Shown here one piece after another: positions 17,262-25,298 of a stretch of DNA of 64,000 nt. Both the position numbers and the translations under genes were made by a program. The notes under the pieces are model-generated. The model was not told the DNA's origin. It made no database searches and was given only the letters and a program-made list of their open reading frames with translations. The DNA is from 13-2-20CM-68-14 sp046733295 (GTDB lineage: Bacteria > Actinomycetota > Thermoleophilia > Gaiellales > Gaiellaceae), in assembly GCA_046733295.1 (NCBI GenBank), contig JBKPOY010000035.1, forward strand, positions 1 to 64,000. The letters run 5' to 3'. The stretch's first letter is position 1. Every line of letters begins with the position of its first letter.

Positions 17262-19058
17262 ATGCGCGGCCCGACCTGGTATCTCGCCCGCCTGCGGGCG
17301 ATGTCGGCCCGGGAGATCGCCTGGAGAGGCCGCTCGACCCTCGCTCTGAGGCTGAGGCCGCTCGGCCGGCGCCTTTCGCCGCCGAGTTGGGACGGCGGCT
17401 GGGCGGAGCATGTGCGTGCGCTCGCCGAGACGCGGCGCGAGGTCCTCGTCGCGGACGCGGAGCGGATCGCCGCCGGGGAGCTCGAGCTCTGGGGCCGTCG
17501 CGTGGACGTCGACCCCGCCCGGATGAACTGGGCACGCGATCCGCTCGGTGAGACAGCCGATCGCAAGCCGCTCTGGGAGCTCAACCGCCAACAGCACCTG
17601 TTTCCGCTCGCCGCCGGAGCAGCCCTCGCGGGACGAGAGGACTGGGCGAGGACGTGCGCCGGGCAGATGCTCGGCTGGATCGCCCAGCGTCCGCCGGGAA
17701 CCTGGGACTCCGGCTACGAGACCGCCCATCGCCTCGTGGGCTGGGCCTGGGCGACGCCGTTCTTCCGCGGAGTCCTTGCCCCGCGGGAGCTCGAGGGCCT
17801 CTCGGCCTCGTACGCGGAGCAGGCGGCATTCACGGCGGCGCGGCCATCGCTTCACTCCTCGGCGAACAACCATCGCCTCGCGGAGCTCGTTGGCCTCCTG
17901 GCCGCGGCTGCCGTCGGGGTCGACCTCGACCGTGATCGCCTCTGGGAGGAGCTCGAGCACAGGGTCGCAGCGCAGACCTACGACGACGGAGGCAGCCGCG
18001 AGCAGGCCGGCGGGTACTTCCTCTACGTCCTCGAGATCCTCTGGGTCGCCGGCGTGCTCGCCCGCGGGACCGGCAGGCCGCCGGGCCGGCTCGAGGAACG
18101 CCTCGGTGCGATGCTCGACTGGCTCGAGAGGGTCGCCGACGTCGAGGGCGAGCCGCCGCCGCTCGGCGACGACGCTGAGGATCGGTTCCTGCGGGTCGAG
18201 TACTTCGCGCCCCGCAAGGCGAATGCGATCGCGGGACGGGTGCGGGCCCTGCTCGACGGGAGGCCGACGCTGGCGCCCGCGCCGTTGGGCACGGCCCGGA
18301 ACTCGGTCGTCTTGCCCGCGAGCGGCCTCGCCGTCCTCCGCTCCGAGCCGAGCGCGCGCGTCGTCGTCGACGTCGGCGAGCTCGGGTTCGGGAGCCTCGC
18401 CGCGCACGGTCACGCCGACGCGCTCTCCGTCCTCGTCGACACCGCCGAGGGACCGCTGCTTCGCGACAGCGGCACCTGCGCGTACGCCCCGCCGGGGAAG
18501 CGCGAGCCGTACCGTCGCACGAGCGCCCACAACACGGTCGTCGTCGACGGCCGGAGTCAGGCACAGGCGCGCGGGCCACACCTCTGGGGGAGGCGCTTTG
18601 CCGTGGCGCTGGAGGCGCACAGCCTCGGGCCCGAGATCGACTACGTCCGCGCCTCGCACGACGGCTACCGGCCTGCCCGCCACACCCGCAGCGTCACGTT
18701 CGTGAAACCCGCCCTCGTGATCGTCCTCGACCGGATCGATGGCCGGCAGGAGCTCGAGGCGACCCTCGTCTGGCAGCTCCGGTCGGCCGGTCCGCTCACG
18801 CGACTCGCGGTCGCCGCGCGCCCCGAAGCCCAGCACGTGCGCGGGGAGGGGCCCTGCTCGCCACGCTATACCTGGTGTATGGACGCCCCCCGCGCCACGT
18901 GGTCGAGCCGCGGCCGTGAGGTCGTTTTCGCGACGGTGATCGGGCTCGACGCGGAGCCTCCCCTCCCCGAGCTCCGCCACGACGGCGCCACCGTCCTCGA
19001 GCTCCCTGCCATCCGCCTCGTCGAGCGCTGGCGGGGCGGCCCACCGGAGCTCGGCTGA
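17262..19058 (+). CDS. Heparinase II/III-like (alginate-lyase superfamily) protein
   Basis: A 598-aa protein with an N-terminal alpha/alpha-toroid region and a C-terminal beta domain containing the family motif AAHGHADALSVLVD, followed by RDSGTCAY and SAHNTVVVDG. Such proteins occur in many exopolysaccharide clusters and cleave or modify uronic-acid polymers. No signal peptide is evident, which is common for cluster-encoded members. ATG 17262 faces the secreted lyase-like gene across a 101-bp divergent spacer. Its stop overlaps the asnB ATG by 1 nt, so the two are coupled. Confidence 0.82.
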   Translation: MRGPTWYLARLRAMSAREIAWRGRSTLALRLRPLGRRLSPPSWDGGWAEHVRALAETRREVLVADAERIAAGELELWGRRVDVDPARMNWARDPLGETADRKPLWELNRQQHLFPLAAGAALAGREDWARTCAGQMLGWIAQRPPGTWDSGYETAHRLVGWAWATPFFRGVLAPRELEGLSASYAEQAAFTAARPSLHSSANNHRLAELVGLLAAAAVGVDLDRDRLWEELEHRVAAQTYDDGGSREQAGGYFLYVLEILWVAGVLARGTGRPPGRLEERLGAMLDWLERVADVEGEPPPLGDDAEDRFLRVEYFAPRKANAIAGRVRALLDGRPTLAPAPLGTARNSVVLPASGLAVLRSEPSARVVVDVGELGFGSLAAHGHADALSVLVDTAEGPLLRDSGTCAYAPPGKREPYRRTSAHNTVVVDGRSQAQARGPHLWGRRFAVALEAHSLGPEIDYVRASHDGYRPARHTRSVTFVKPALVIVLDRIDGRQELEATLVWQLRSAGPLTRLAVAARPEAQHVRGEGPCSPRYTWCMDAPRATWSSRGREVVFATVIGLDAEPPLPELRHDGATVLELPAIRLVERWRGGPPELG

Positions 19059-20947
19059 TGTGCGGCCTGGTGGGAATCGTGAGCTCGCGCGGCGGCCCGG
19101 TGCCCTCGCGGGAACGCGTCGAGCGCGCGACCTCCGCGCTCGCGCACCGCGGTCCCGACGGCCCCGGCTTCTGGTTCGACGAGGCCGCGGGCTTCGGGCA
19201 CACGCGGCTGTCGATCATCGACCTGGAGCGCGGCGACCAGCCGATGCCGAACGAGGACGGCTCGGTCCTCGTCTTCTTCAACGGCGAGATCTGGAACCAC
19301 GCGGACCTGCGGCCGCAGCTCGAGCGGGCGGGTCACGTCTTCCGCAGCCGTTGCGACACGGAGGTGCTCGTCCACGGCTACGAGGAATGGGGCGAGGAGC
19401 TGTTGCCCCGCCTGTCGGGAATGTTCGCGTTCGCGATCTGGGACACGCGAGCGTGGCGGCTCCTGCTGGCGCGGGACCGTGTGGGCAAGAAGCCGCTCTA
19501 CGTGGCCGAGACCGCGGACGGTCTCGTGTTCGGATCCGATGCGCGCTCGGTGCTCGTGGTCTCCGGGCGGGAGCCCGAGCTCGACGAGGAACGCGTCGCG
19601 GAGTACCTCTTCCAGCGCTACGTCGACGCGCCGCGGACGTTGTTCCGCGGCGTCACGAAGCTCCGGCCCGGACACCTGCTGACGTACGATCGCGAGCGAA
19701 CCGAGGAGAGGGCGTACTGGCGGCTCGACCCGACGAAGCCGGAACCGCTCGAGCCCGAGGAGCTCCGCGAGCTCGTGCAGGACTCCGTTCGGCGGCGTCT
19801 GATGAGCGACGTCCCGCTGGGCGTGCTCCTGAGCGGTGGCGTCGACTCGACCGCGGTCGCGGCCCTCATGCATCGCGCAGGGGCCCGCGACTTCGCCACC
19901 TTCACGATCGGGTTCGCCGACCCCCTCTACGACGAGCGGCCGCTGGCGCGTATCACGGCCGAGCGGCTCGGGACGCGGCACCACGAGCTCGAGGTCGATC
20001 CGGCCGGCTTCGCGCAGGCGCTTCCCCGCCTCGCGTGGTACCGCGACGAGCCGATCGCGGAGCCGTCGGAGGTTCCGCTCCTCCTCCTGGCCGAGCTCGC
20101 GGGCAGCCACGTCAAGGTCGTGCTGAGCGGCGACGGGGGCGACGAGGTCTTCGGCGGGTACCCGAAGTACCGCGCCGAGCGAATCCTGCGGCGGGGCGGC
20201 AAAGCCGCCGTGCTCGCGTTCCGCGTTGCGGGCTCGATCGCCGCACGGCGACCTTCCCACCGGCAGCTCGCGCGTGCCATGGAGACGGTCTCGATCGACG
20301 ATCCGCTGCTCCGCTGGGCGTCCTGGTTCCGGTCGTTCTCGGCGCCGGAGCTCGAGCGGCTGCTCGCGCCGGACCTGCGGCCGACGCCACAGAGTCTGAC
20401 CGCGCCCTTGCGCGACCTGCTCACGCCCTACAACGGGCTCGATCCGACACGGAAGATGCTGGTCGGCGACTTCCTCACCTATCTCCCCGACAACATGCTC
20501 GCGCGTGGGGACAAGGTTCTGATGGCCGCGTCCCTCGAAGGCAGGATGCCGCTGCTCGACCACCGCGTGATCGAACGCGTCTCGAACCTCCCCACCGGCG
20601 CGCGGGCCGGGCTGCGCCAGGCAAAGGCGATCCTGCGCAAGGCGGTCGAGGACATCGTTCCGCCGGAGATCCTTCGCCAGCCTAAACGCGGATTCCCGGT
20701 TCCCGTCGTGCAGATGCTGCTTGACGATCCGCAGCGCTCGCTAGAGCGCCTGCTCCTCTCCGATCGCACACTCGACCGCGGTCTCTACGATCGCGCCGAG
20801 GTACGTGCGCTTGTCTCGGGGTCGAACGGCTATGGGAGCGAGCGGGAGCTGAAGTTGTTCACCGCGGCCGCCCTCGAGCTCTGGCTGCGTACGAACGTGG
20901 ACAAGCTCCGGTTGAGGCCGCCCGAGTCGCTGGAGGAGCTCCTGTGA
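19058..20947 (+). CDS. asnB: Asparagine synthase-type glutamine amidotransferase
   Basis: A 629-aa enzyme with an N-terminal class II glutaminase domain (Cys2 nucleophile after Met removal, then RGPDGPG and NGEIWNH) and a C-terminal ATP-pyrophosphatase domain with PP-loop SGGVDST (259-265), SGDGGDEVFGGY and PLLDHRV. It normally makes asparagine from aspartate and glutamine. In polysaccharide clusters, homologues such as WbpS amidate uronic acids. With AlgD in the same island, sugar amidation is a reasonable alternative, which sequence alone cannot decide. Confidence 0.92.
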   Translation: MCGLVGIVSSRGGPVPSRERVERATSALAHRGPDGPGFWFDEAAGFGHTRLSIIDLERGDQPMPNEDGSVLVFFNGEIWNHADLRPQLERAGHVFRSRCDTEVLVHGYEEWGEELLPRLSGMFAFAIWDTRAWRLLLARDRVGKKPLYVAETADGLVFGSDARSVLVVSGREPELDEERVAEYLFQRYVDAPRTLFRGVTKLRPGHLLTYDRERTEERAYWRLDPTKPEPLEPEELRELVQDSVRRRLMSDVPLGVLLSGGVDSTAVAALMHRAGARDFATFTIGFADPLYDERPLARITAERLGTRHHELEVDPAGFAQALPRLAWYRDEPIAEPSEVPLLLLAELAGSHVKVVLSGDGGDEVFGGYPKYRAERILRRGGKAAVLAFRVAGSIAARRPSHRQLARAMETVSIDDPLLRWASWFRSFSAPELERLLAPDLRPTPQSLTAPLRDLLTPYNGLDPTRKMLVGDFLTYLPDNMLARGDKVLMAASLEGRMPLLDHRVIERVSNLPTGARAGLRQAKAILRKAVEDIVPPEILRQPKRGFPVPVVQMLLDDPQRSLERLLLSDRTLDRGLYDRAEVRALVSGSNGYGSERELKLFTAAALELWLRTNVDKLRLRPPESLEELL

Positions 20948-21009
20948 CGCCGGCGGCGCGGCTCCCGGCAGCGCAGCTCGTGCTCCGGCGCGATCAGTAG
21001 GCTGAGCCC

Positions 21010-21987
21010 GTGCCGAAGGCCCTGATTACCGGCGGCGCGGGGTTCATCGGCTCTCACCTCGCGGAGCTCCTGCTCGCGGACGACTGGGAGATCTTCGCGC
21101 TCGACGACCTCTCGACCGGCAACGAGCGGAACGTCGAGCACCTGGCCGAGCGCAACGAGTTCCATCTCGTTCGCGATTCCATCCTGTCGCATTCGATCGT
21201 CAGCGAGCTCGTCAACAAGTGCGACGTCGTCTACCACCTCGCGGCGGCCGTGGGCGTCCGTCTGATCGTCGAGCAGCCGGTGCACACGATGGTCACCAAC
21301 GTCCAGGGAACCGAGACGGTGCTCGAGTACTGCGCGCGGTTCGGCCGGCGCGTTCTCGTCGCCTCGAGCTCCGAGATCTACGGCGACCACCGCGAGGAGC
21401 GGCCGCTTGCCGAGGGCGACCGGCGCGTCTACGGCCCGACGACCGAAAGGCGCTGGCTCTATGCCGACTCGAAGGCCATGGACGAGCACCTCGCTTTCGC
21501 CTGGTATCAGGAGCGAAACCTCGACAGCGTCGTCGTCCGCCTTTTCAATACGGTCGGTCCGCGTCAGAGCGGCCAGTACGGAATGGTGATTCCGAACTTC
21601 GTCGCCCGTGCGCTCGCGGGCGAGCCGATCGAGATCCACGGCGACGGCACCCAGACACGTTCGTTCTGCCACGTGGCCGACACGATCCGGGCGCTGCGCG
21701 GCCTGATGGATCAGACAGAGTTGTCGGGAGACGTGTTCAACGTCGGCGCGACCGAGCGCGTCACGATCCTCGAGCTCGCCGACAGGGTGAAGACGATGAC
21801 CGGCTCCCCCTCCGAGGTCGTCTTCGTCCCCTACGACCAGGTGTACGGTCTCGGGATCGAGGACATGCTCCACCGCGAGCCGTCGATCGACAAGATCGGC
21901 GCCGCGATTGGCTGGAAGCCCGAGCGCAACCTCGAGCGCATCCTCACGGACGTAATCGAGCACCGGCGGGCGCTGCAGACGGCGTAG
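21010..21987 (+). CDS. NAD-dependent sugar-nucleotide epimerase/dehydratase
   Basis: A 325-aa extended short-chain dehydrogenase. It has the NAD motif GGAGFIG (8-14), HLAAAVGV, catalytic Ser119-Ser121 in ASSSEIYG and the pair Tyr151/Lys155 in YADSK. The block VGPRQSGQYGMVIPNFV and GDGTQTRSFCHV is typical of UDP-glucose 4-epimerase-like and UDP-glucuronate decarboxylase-like enzymes. GTG 21010 lies 62 nt after asnB with no strong promoter seen. It is the last gene of the island before lysS. The exact substrate is not resolved. Confidence 0.85.
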   Translation: MPKALITGGAGFIGSHLAELLLADDWEIFALDDLSTGNERNVEHLAERNEFHLVRDSILSHSIVSELVNKCDVVYHLAAAVGVRLIVEQPVHTMVTNVQGTETVLEYCARFGRRVLVASSSEIYGDHREERPLAEGDRRVYGPTTERRWLYADSKAMDEHLAFAWYQERNLDSVVVRLFNTVGPRQSGQYGMVIPNFVARALAGEPIEIHGDGTQTRSFCHVADTIRALRGLMDQTELSGDVFNVGATERVTILELADRVKTMTGSPSEVVFVPYDQVYGLGIEDMLHREPSIDKIGAAIGWKPERNLERILTDVIEHRRALQTA

Positions 21988-21999
21988 GGCGAAGCCGCG

Positions 22000-23358
22000 T
22001 CAGCCGCGCTCGCGCAACGGCGGGAAGAGCACCACGTCGCGGATGTTGTCGCACCCGGCGAGGACAAGCGCCAGTCGGTCGATGCCGAGACCGAGGCCAC
22101 CGGTGGGCGGCATCCCATGGGCGAGTGCCTCGACGTAGTCCGGGTCGCCTGGCTCGCCGCCGACCTCCGCGGCCTGCTGCTCGAACCGGGCAGCCTGCTC
22201 GTGCGGATCGTTCAGCTCGGTGAACGCGTTTCCGAGCTCGGTTCCGCCCACGAAGTACTCAAAGCGCTCGACGATGCTCGCGTCGTCGTCCGTGGCGCGT
22301 GCGAACGGCGAGAGCTCGACCGGGTAGTCGTACAGGATCGTCGGCTCGATCAGGCTCGGCTCGACGAAGTGGCTGAGGGCGTGGTCGACGAGCTGGGCCC
22401 AGCTCTTGTCCTGCGAGGTGTCGACGCCGCGCTCGTCCAGCCGCGAGCGCAGCTCGTCCGCGTCCCGCGTCCAGAGGCCCTGATCCTTGAGCGCGTCGAG
22501 GAGCTTGAGCCGGCGCCAGGGCGCCTTGAAATCCGCCTCGTGGCCACGAAATGCGACCTTCGTGCCGCCGGTCGTCTCGCGGGCCACGGTTTCGACCAGC
22601 TGCTCGATCCGGGCCATCTGATCCCGGTAATCGCTGTAGGCCTCGTACCACTCGACCATCGTGAACTCGGGGATGTGCTTGTACGAGAAGCCCTCGTTGC
22701 GGAAGTCCTTGCCTAGCTCGTAGACCTTCTCGAGACCGCCGACGATCAGTCGCTTCAGGTAGAGCTCAGTCGCGATGCGGAGGTAGTAGTCGGCGTCAAG
22801 GGCGTTGTAGTGGGTCTTGAACGGTTCCGCGAAGGCGCCGCCGTAGCGCGGCTGGAGCACCGGCGTCTCCACCTCGAGGAAGCCCTCGCGGTCGAGGTAG
22901 CCCCGTACCGACGTGACGATGCGCGCCCGGAGTTCGAAGACGCCGCGCGTGTCCTCGTTCATGATCAGGTCGAGATACCGCTGGCGGTAGCGCGTCTCGA
23001 CGTCGGTGACGCCGTGGAACCTGTCGGGCAGCGGCCGCCTGATCTTGGCGAGCAGCTCGAGCCGGTCGACGGCGAGCGACGGCTCGCCGCGCTTGGCCCG
23101 TGCGGGTGAGCCGGCGACGCCCACGATGTCGCCGAGGTCGACGTCGATGGGCCCCGTCCGGCCCGTGTCGCAGAGCAGCTGAATCCGGCCGGAGCGATCG
23201 ACCAGGTCGAGGAAGACGAGCTTGCCCATCTCCCTCCGCGCCATCACGCGGCCCGCCAGACGTCGTTTCTCCGGGGCCTCTTCCCCCGGTTCCAGCCGCT
23301 CCGCCAGCACGCGGACCGCCGCGACTTCATCACGATCTGGGAAACGCTTCGGCAGCAT
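22000..23358 (-). CDS. lysS: Lysine--tRNA ligase (class II)
   Basis: A 452-aa class II synthetase with an N-terminal OB-fold anticodon-binding domain (RLAGRVMARREMGKLVFLDL) and catalytic motifs: RYRQRYLDLI, motif 2 with FRNEGFSYKHIPEFTMVEWYEAY, and motif 3 GLGLGIDRL near the C-terminus. Start ATG 23358 fits the family length; a 30-residue extension is open but would read through the intergenic hairpin. It follows greA on the minus strand, separated by about 115 bp of paired hairpins. In related genomes lysS lies next to clpC. Confidence 0.95.
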   Translation of the reverse strand: MLPKRFPDRDEVAAVRVLAERLEPGEEAPEKRRLAGRVMARREMGKLVFLDLVDRSGRIQLLCDTGRTGPIDVDLGDIVGVAGSPARAKRGEPSLAVDRLELLAKIRRPLPDRFHGVTDVETRYRQRYLDLIMNEDTRGVFELRARIVTSVRGYLDREGFLEVETPVLQPRYGGAFAEPFKTHYNALDADYYLRIATELYLKRLIVGGLEKVYELGKDFRNEGFSYKHIPEFTMVEWYEAYSDYRDQMARIEQLVETVARETTGGTKVAFRGHEADFKAPWRRLKLLDALKDQGLWTRDADELRSRLDERGVDTSQDKSWAQLVDHALSHFVEPSLIEPTILYDYPVELSPFARATDDDASIVERFEYFVGGTELGNAFTELNDPHEQAARFEQQAAEVGGEPGDPDYVEALAHGMPPTGGLGLGIDRLALVLAGCDNIRDVVLFPPLRERG

Positions 23359-23382
23359 GGCGAGGGAGCGTAAAGGTCGGCG

Positions 23383-23407
23383 CGGAGTCGGGCTTCGCCC
23401 GACTCCG
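23383..23407. repeat. Perfect 11-bp stem palindrome with TTC loop
   Basis: CGGAGTCGGGC (23383-23393) and GCCCGACTCCG (23397-23407) flank TTC. It lies in the greA-lysS gap. Similar GC-rich palindromes closed by TTC or TTT occur at 23449, 40170, 40186 and 58876, suggesting a dispersed family in this genome. Confidence 0.7.
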
Positions 23408-23430
23408 TTCCCTACCTCGTTTTCAGGCCC

Positions 23431-23481
23431 GCTGCATGAAATCGTCATGGCCGCGCGAAGCGCGGCCGGACTTCATGCAGC
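23431..23481 (-). terminator. Two nested inverted repeats at the end of greA
   Basis: GCTGCATGAA (23431-23440) pairs with TTCATGCAGC (23472-23481), enclosing a second stem GGCCGCGC/GCGCGGCC (23449-23467) with a GAA loop on the plus strand (TTC on minus). The outer stem includes the greA stop codon. No T-tract follows, so it may act as an RNA-stability or attenuation element rather than a classical terminator. Confidence 0.55.
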
Positions 23482-23946
23482 TTTGATCTCGAGGATCTTG
23501 TACTTCATCGAGCCGCGCGGAGCCGTGACCTCGACGGTCTCGCCCTTCTTGTGCCCGATGATCGCCTTGCCGACCGGGGACTCGTTCGACAGCTTGTTCT
23601 GTGCCGGGTTCGCCTCCGCGGAGCCGACGATCTGGTACTCGACCGTCTGCTTCGCGCCGACGTCCCGGAGCTTCACCTTCGACCCAACCGAGACGACGTC
23701 CTTGGCGACGTCCTTCTTGTTGATCACCTTCGCGTCGCGGAGCCGCTCCTCGAGCGTCGCAATCCGGTGCTCGAGCAGCGCCTGCTCGTTCTTCGCGTCG
23801 TCGTATTCGGCGTTCTCGGCGATGTCGCCGAACTCGCGCGCGATGCGGATCCGGTCGGCGACCTCGCGTCGCTTATCGTTCGAGAGGTACTCGATCTCCT
23901 CCTGGAGCTTCTTGTAGCCCTCTGGCGTAAGGATGACTTCCTTCAA
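23473..23946 (-). CDS. greA: Transcription elongation factor GreA
   Basis: A 157-aa protein with the N-terminal coiled-coil (LTPEGYKKLQEEIEYL to about residue 75), including DIAENAEYDDAKNEQ with the acidic tip that reaches the RNA polymerase active site, and the C-terminal FKBP-like domain (SPVGKAIIGHKKGETVEV). It rescues backtracked polymerase by stimulating transcript cleavage. TTG start at 23946 is preceded by GGAAGGGG at a 7-nt distance. A strong promoter lies at 24003-24032. Confidence 0.96.
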   Translation of the reverse strand: MKEVILTPEGYKKLQEEIEYLSNDKRREVADRIRIAREFGDIAENAEYDDAKNEQALLEHRIATLEERLRDAKVINKKDVAKDVVSVGSKVKLRDVGAKQTVEYQIVGSAEANPAQNKLSNESPVGKAIIGHKKGETVEVTAPRGSMKYKILEIKAA

Positions 23947-24002
23947 AACTAGCCCCTTCCGAAAGAAAACGCGCGGCGCTCACGGCGCCGTCGCGGGCGC
24001 GA

Positions 24003-24032
24003 ATAGTAGCTATGCGATCGGCGTTCCGTCAA
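24003..24032 (-). promoter_or_regulatory. greA promoter
   Basis: On the minus strand, -35 TTGACG (24032-24027), an 18-bp spacer and -10 TACTAT (24008-24003) precede greA, giving a leader of about 50 nt. It overlaps the upstream region of the divergent dusB gene. Confidence 0.65.
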
Positions 24033-24045
24033 CACCTTTTGGGGC

Positions 24046-24051
24046 TAAAAT
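24046..24051 (+). promoter_or_regulatory. -10 element of dusB, suggesting a nearly leaderless mRNA
   Basis: TAAAAT at 24046-24051 ends 9 nt before the dusB ATG (24061). Transcription would start within 3 nt of the start codon. No Shine-Dalgarno is present between them, which agrees with leaderless translation, common in actinobacteria. The -35 is weak. Confidence 0.5.
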
Positions 24052-24060
24052 CCGCGCTCT

Positions 24061-25119
24061 ATGCAGGTGAATCTGCGCGATAGTTGGCGAATCGGCGATG
24101 TCGAAATCCCGAGCCGGCTGGTTCTGGCGCCGATGGCCGGTGTCAGCGTCCAGGCGTTCCGGCGGCAGGGACGGCGGTTCGGGGCGGGGCTCGTCTGCTC
24201 GGAGATGGTTTCGTGCGCGGGCCTGCAGCACGGCAACGAGCGGACGCTCGGCTACCTGCGGATCGCCTCCGACGAACGGCCGCTCGCGGTGCAGATCTTC
24301 GGATCGGATCCCGAGGTGATGGGCGAGGCCGCGCGGATGGTGGAGAGCGCGGGTGCCGACATCGTCGACATCAACTTCGGCTGCCCGGTGAAGAAGGTGA
24401 CCAAGACGGGCGCGGGAGCAACGCTGCTCGACGACCCCGAGCGCGCGTGCCGGATCGTTGACGCTGTGGCCTCCACGGTCGACGTCCCCGTGACGGTGAA
24501 GATGCGGCGCGGGCTGGAGAACGGGTCGCGTTCGTGCCTGCAGACCGGGCCCCGGCTGGTCGAGGCGGGCGCGGCGTCGCTGACGCTCCACCCTCGTTCC
24601 GCCCGCCAGATGTACACCGGTACCGCCGACCATTCGCTGACCGCCGAGCTCGTCTCGCTCGTCGACGTCCCGGTCGTCGCCTCGGGCGACATCAGCTCGC
24701 GCGCCCGCGCCGAGACGGTGCTCGCGGAGACGGCTGCGAGCGCGGTGATGGTCGGCCGCGCCGCCCAGGGCAACCCTTGGTCGCTGCGCGAGATCATCGA
24801 GGATGGCGCCAAGCCGCCCTCCCGCGAGGAGATCGTCGCCGAGCTCGTCCTCTTCATGCGCGAGACCGTTCGCGAGCTCGGCGAGCGCCGCGCGACGAGC
24901 TTCCTGAAGAAGTTCTACGGCTGGTACCTCGGCCGCGGCCGCTTTCCGCGCCCGTTCAAGCAGGAGCTTGTCCGGCTGGCCACGGTCGGGGAGGTCGAGG
25001 CGGCCCTATTCGAAGCCGCCCCCGGCGCCCGCTTCGTCCTGTCCCGGCTGGAGGAGGAGCAGCCGGCCGCCGAAGAGGTCCTGCTCGACCTGCCGATCTC
25101 GATCTACGGCGGCGGCTGA
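24061..25119 (+). CDS. dusB: tRNA-dihydrouridine synthase (DusB family)
   Basis: A 352-aa FMN enzyme that reduces uridine to dihydrouridine in tRNA D-loops. The TIM barrel starts LVLAPMAGVSVQAFR. The catalytic cysteine is in INFGCPVKKV; NGSR, HPRSARQMYTG and the FMN-phosphate motifs ASGDI and VMVGRAAQGNPW follow. The C-terminal helical domain has ERRATSFLKKFYGWYL. Length is normal. It is the only plus-strand gene in the lysS-greA-coaX block. Next to lysS and greA it keeps a widespread gene neighbourhood. Confidence 0.95.
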   Translation: MQVNLRDSWRIGDVEIPSRLVLAPMAGVSVQAFRRQGRRFGAGLVCSEMVSCAGLQHGNERTLGYLRIASDERPLAVQIFGSDPEVMGEAARMVESAGADIVDINFGCPVKKVTKTGAGATLLDDPERACRIVDAVASTVDVPVTVKMRRGLENGSRSCLQTGPRLVEAGAASLTLHPRSARQMYTGTADHSLTAELVSLVDVPVVASGDISSRARAETVLAETAASAVMVGRAAQGNPWSLREIIEDGAKPPSREEIVAELVLFMRETVRELGERRATSFLKKFYGWYLGRGRFPRPFKQELVRLATVGEVEAALFEAAPGARFVLSRLEEEQPAAEEVLLDLPISIYGGG

Positions 25120-25219
25120 GCCCCCGCCCAACCGGACCCCTTCGGCCAGGGCCGTGCCGGGCCCGTCCTCACGTCGGACACCGTTACCGAAGTGCGACGA
25201 ACGTTCCACAGCGAGACGA

Positions 25220-25234
25220 AACACGCTGCAAGCG
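25220..25234. terminator. Short stem-loop between convergent dusB and coaX
   Basis: CACGCT (25220-25225) pairs with AGCGTG (25229-25234) around GCA; CGCGTTTTC follows on the plus strand. The 179-bp gap contains no gene. GTGTCGGACAC-type palindromes are also present there, but no further function is evident. Confidence 0.35.
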
Positions 25235-25298
25235 TGCGCGTTTTCGGCCCGCCGCGCCGGTGTCGGACACGCTTGCGAAACGCTGACGCGGCCGAAAC

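Noticed and set aside
4112..21999. Integrative element or insertion sequence at the polysaccharide island
   Set aside because: No transposase, integrase, terminal inverted repeats or att-like duplication was seen at the edges.
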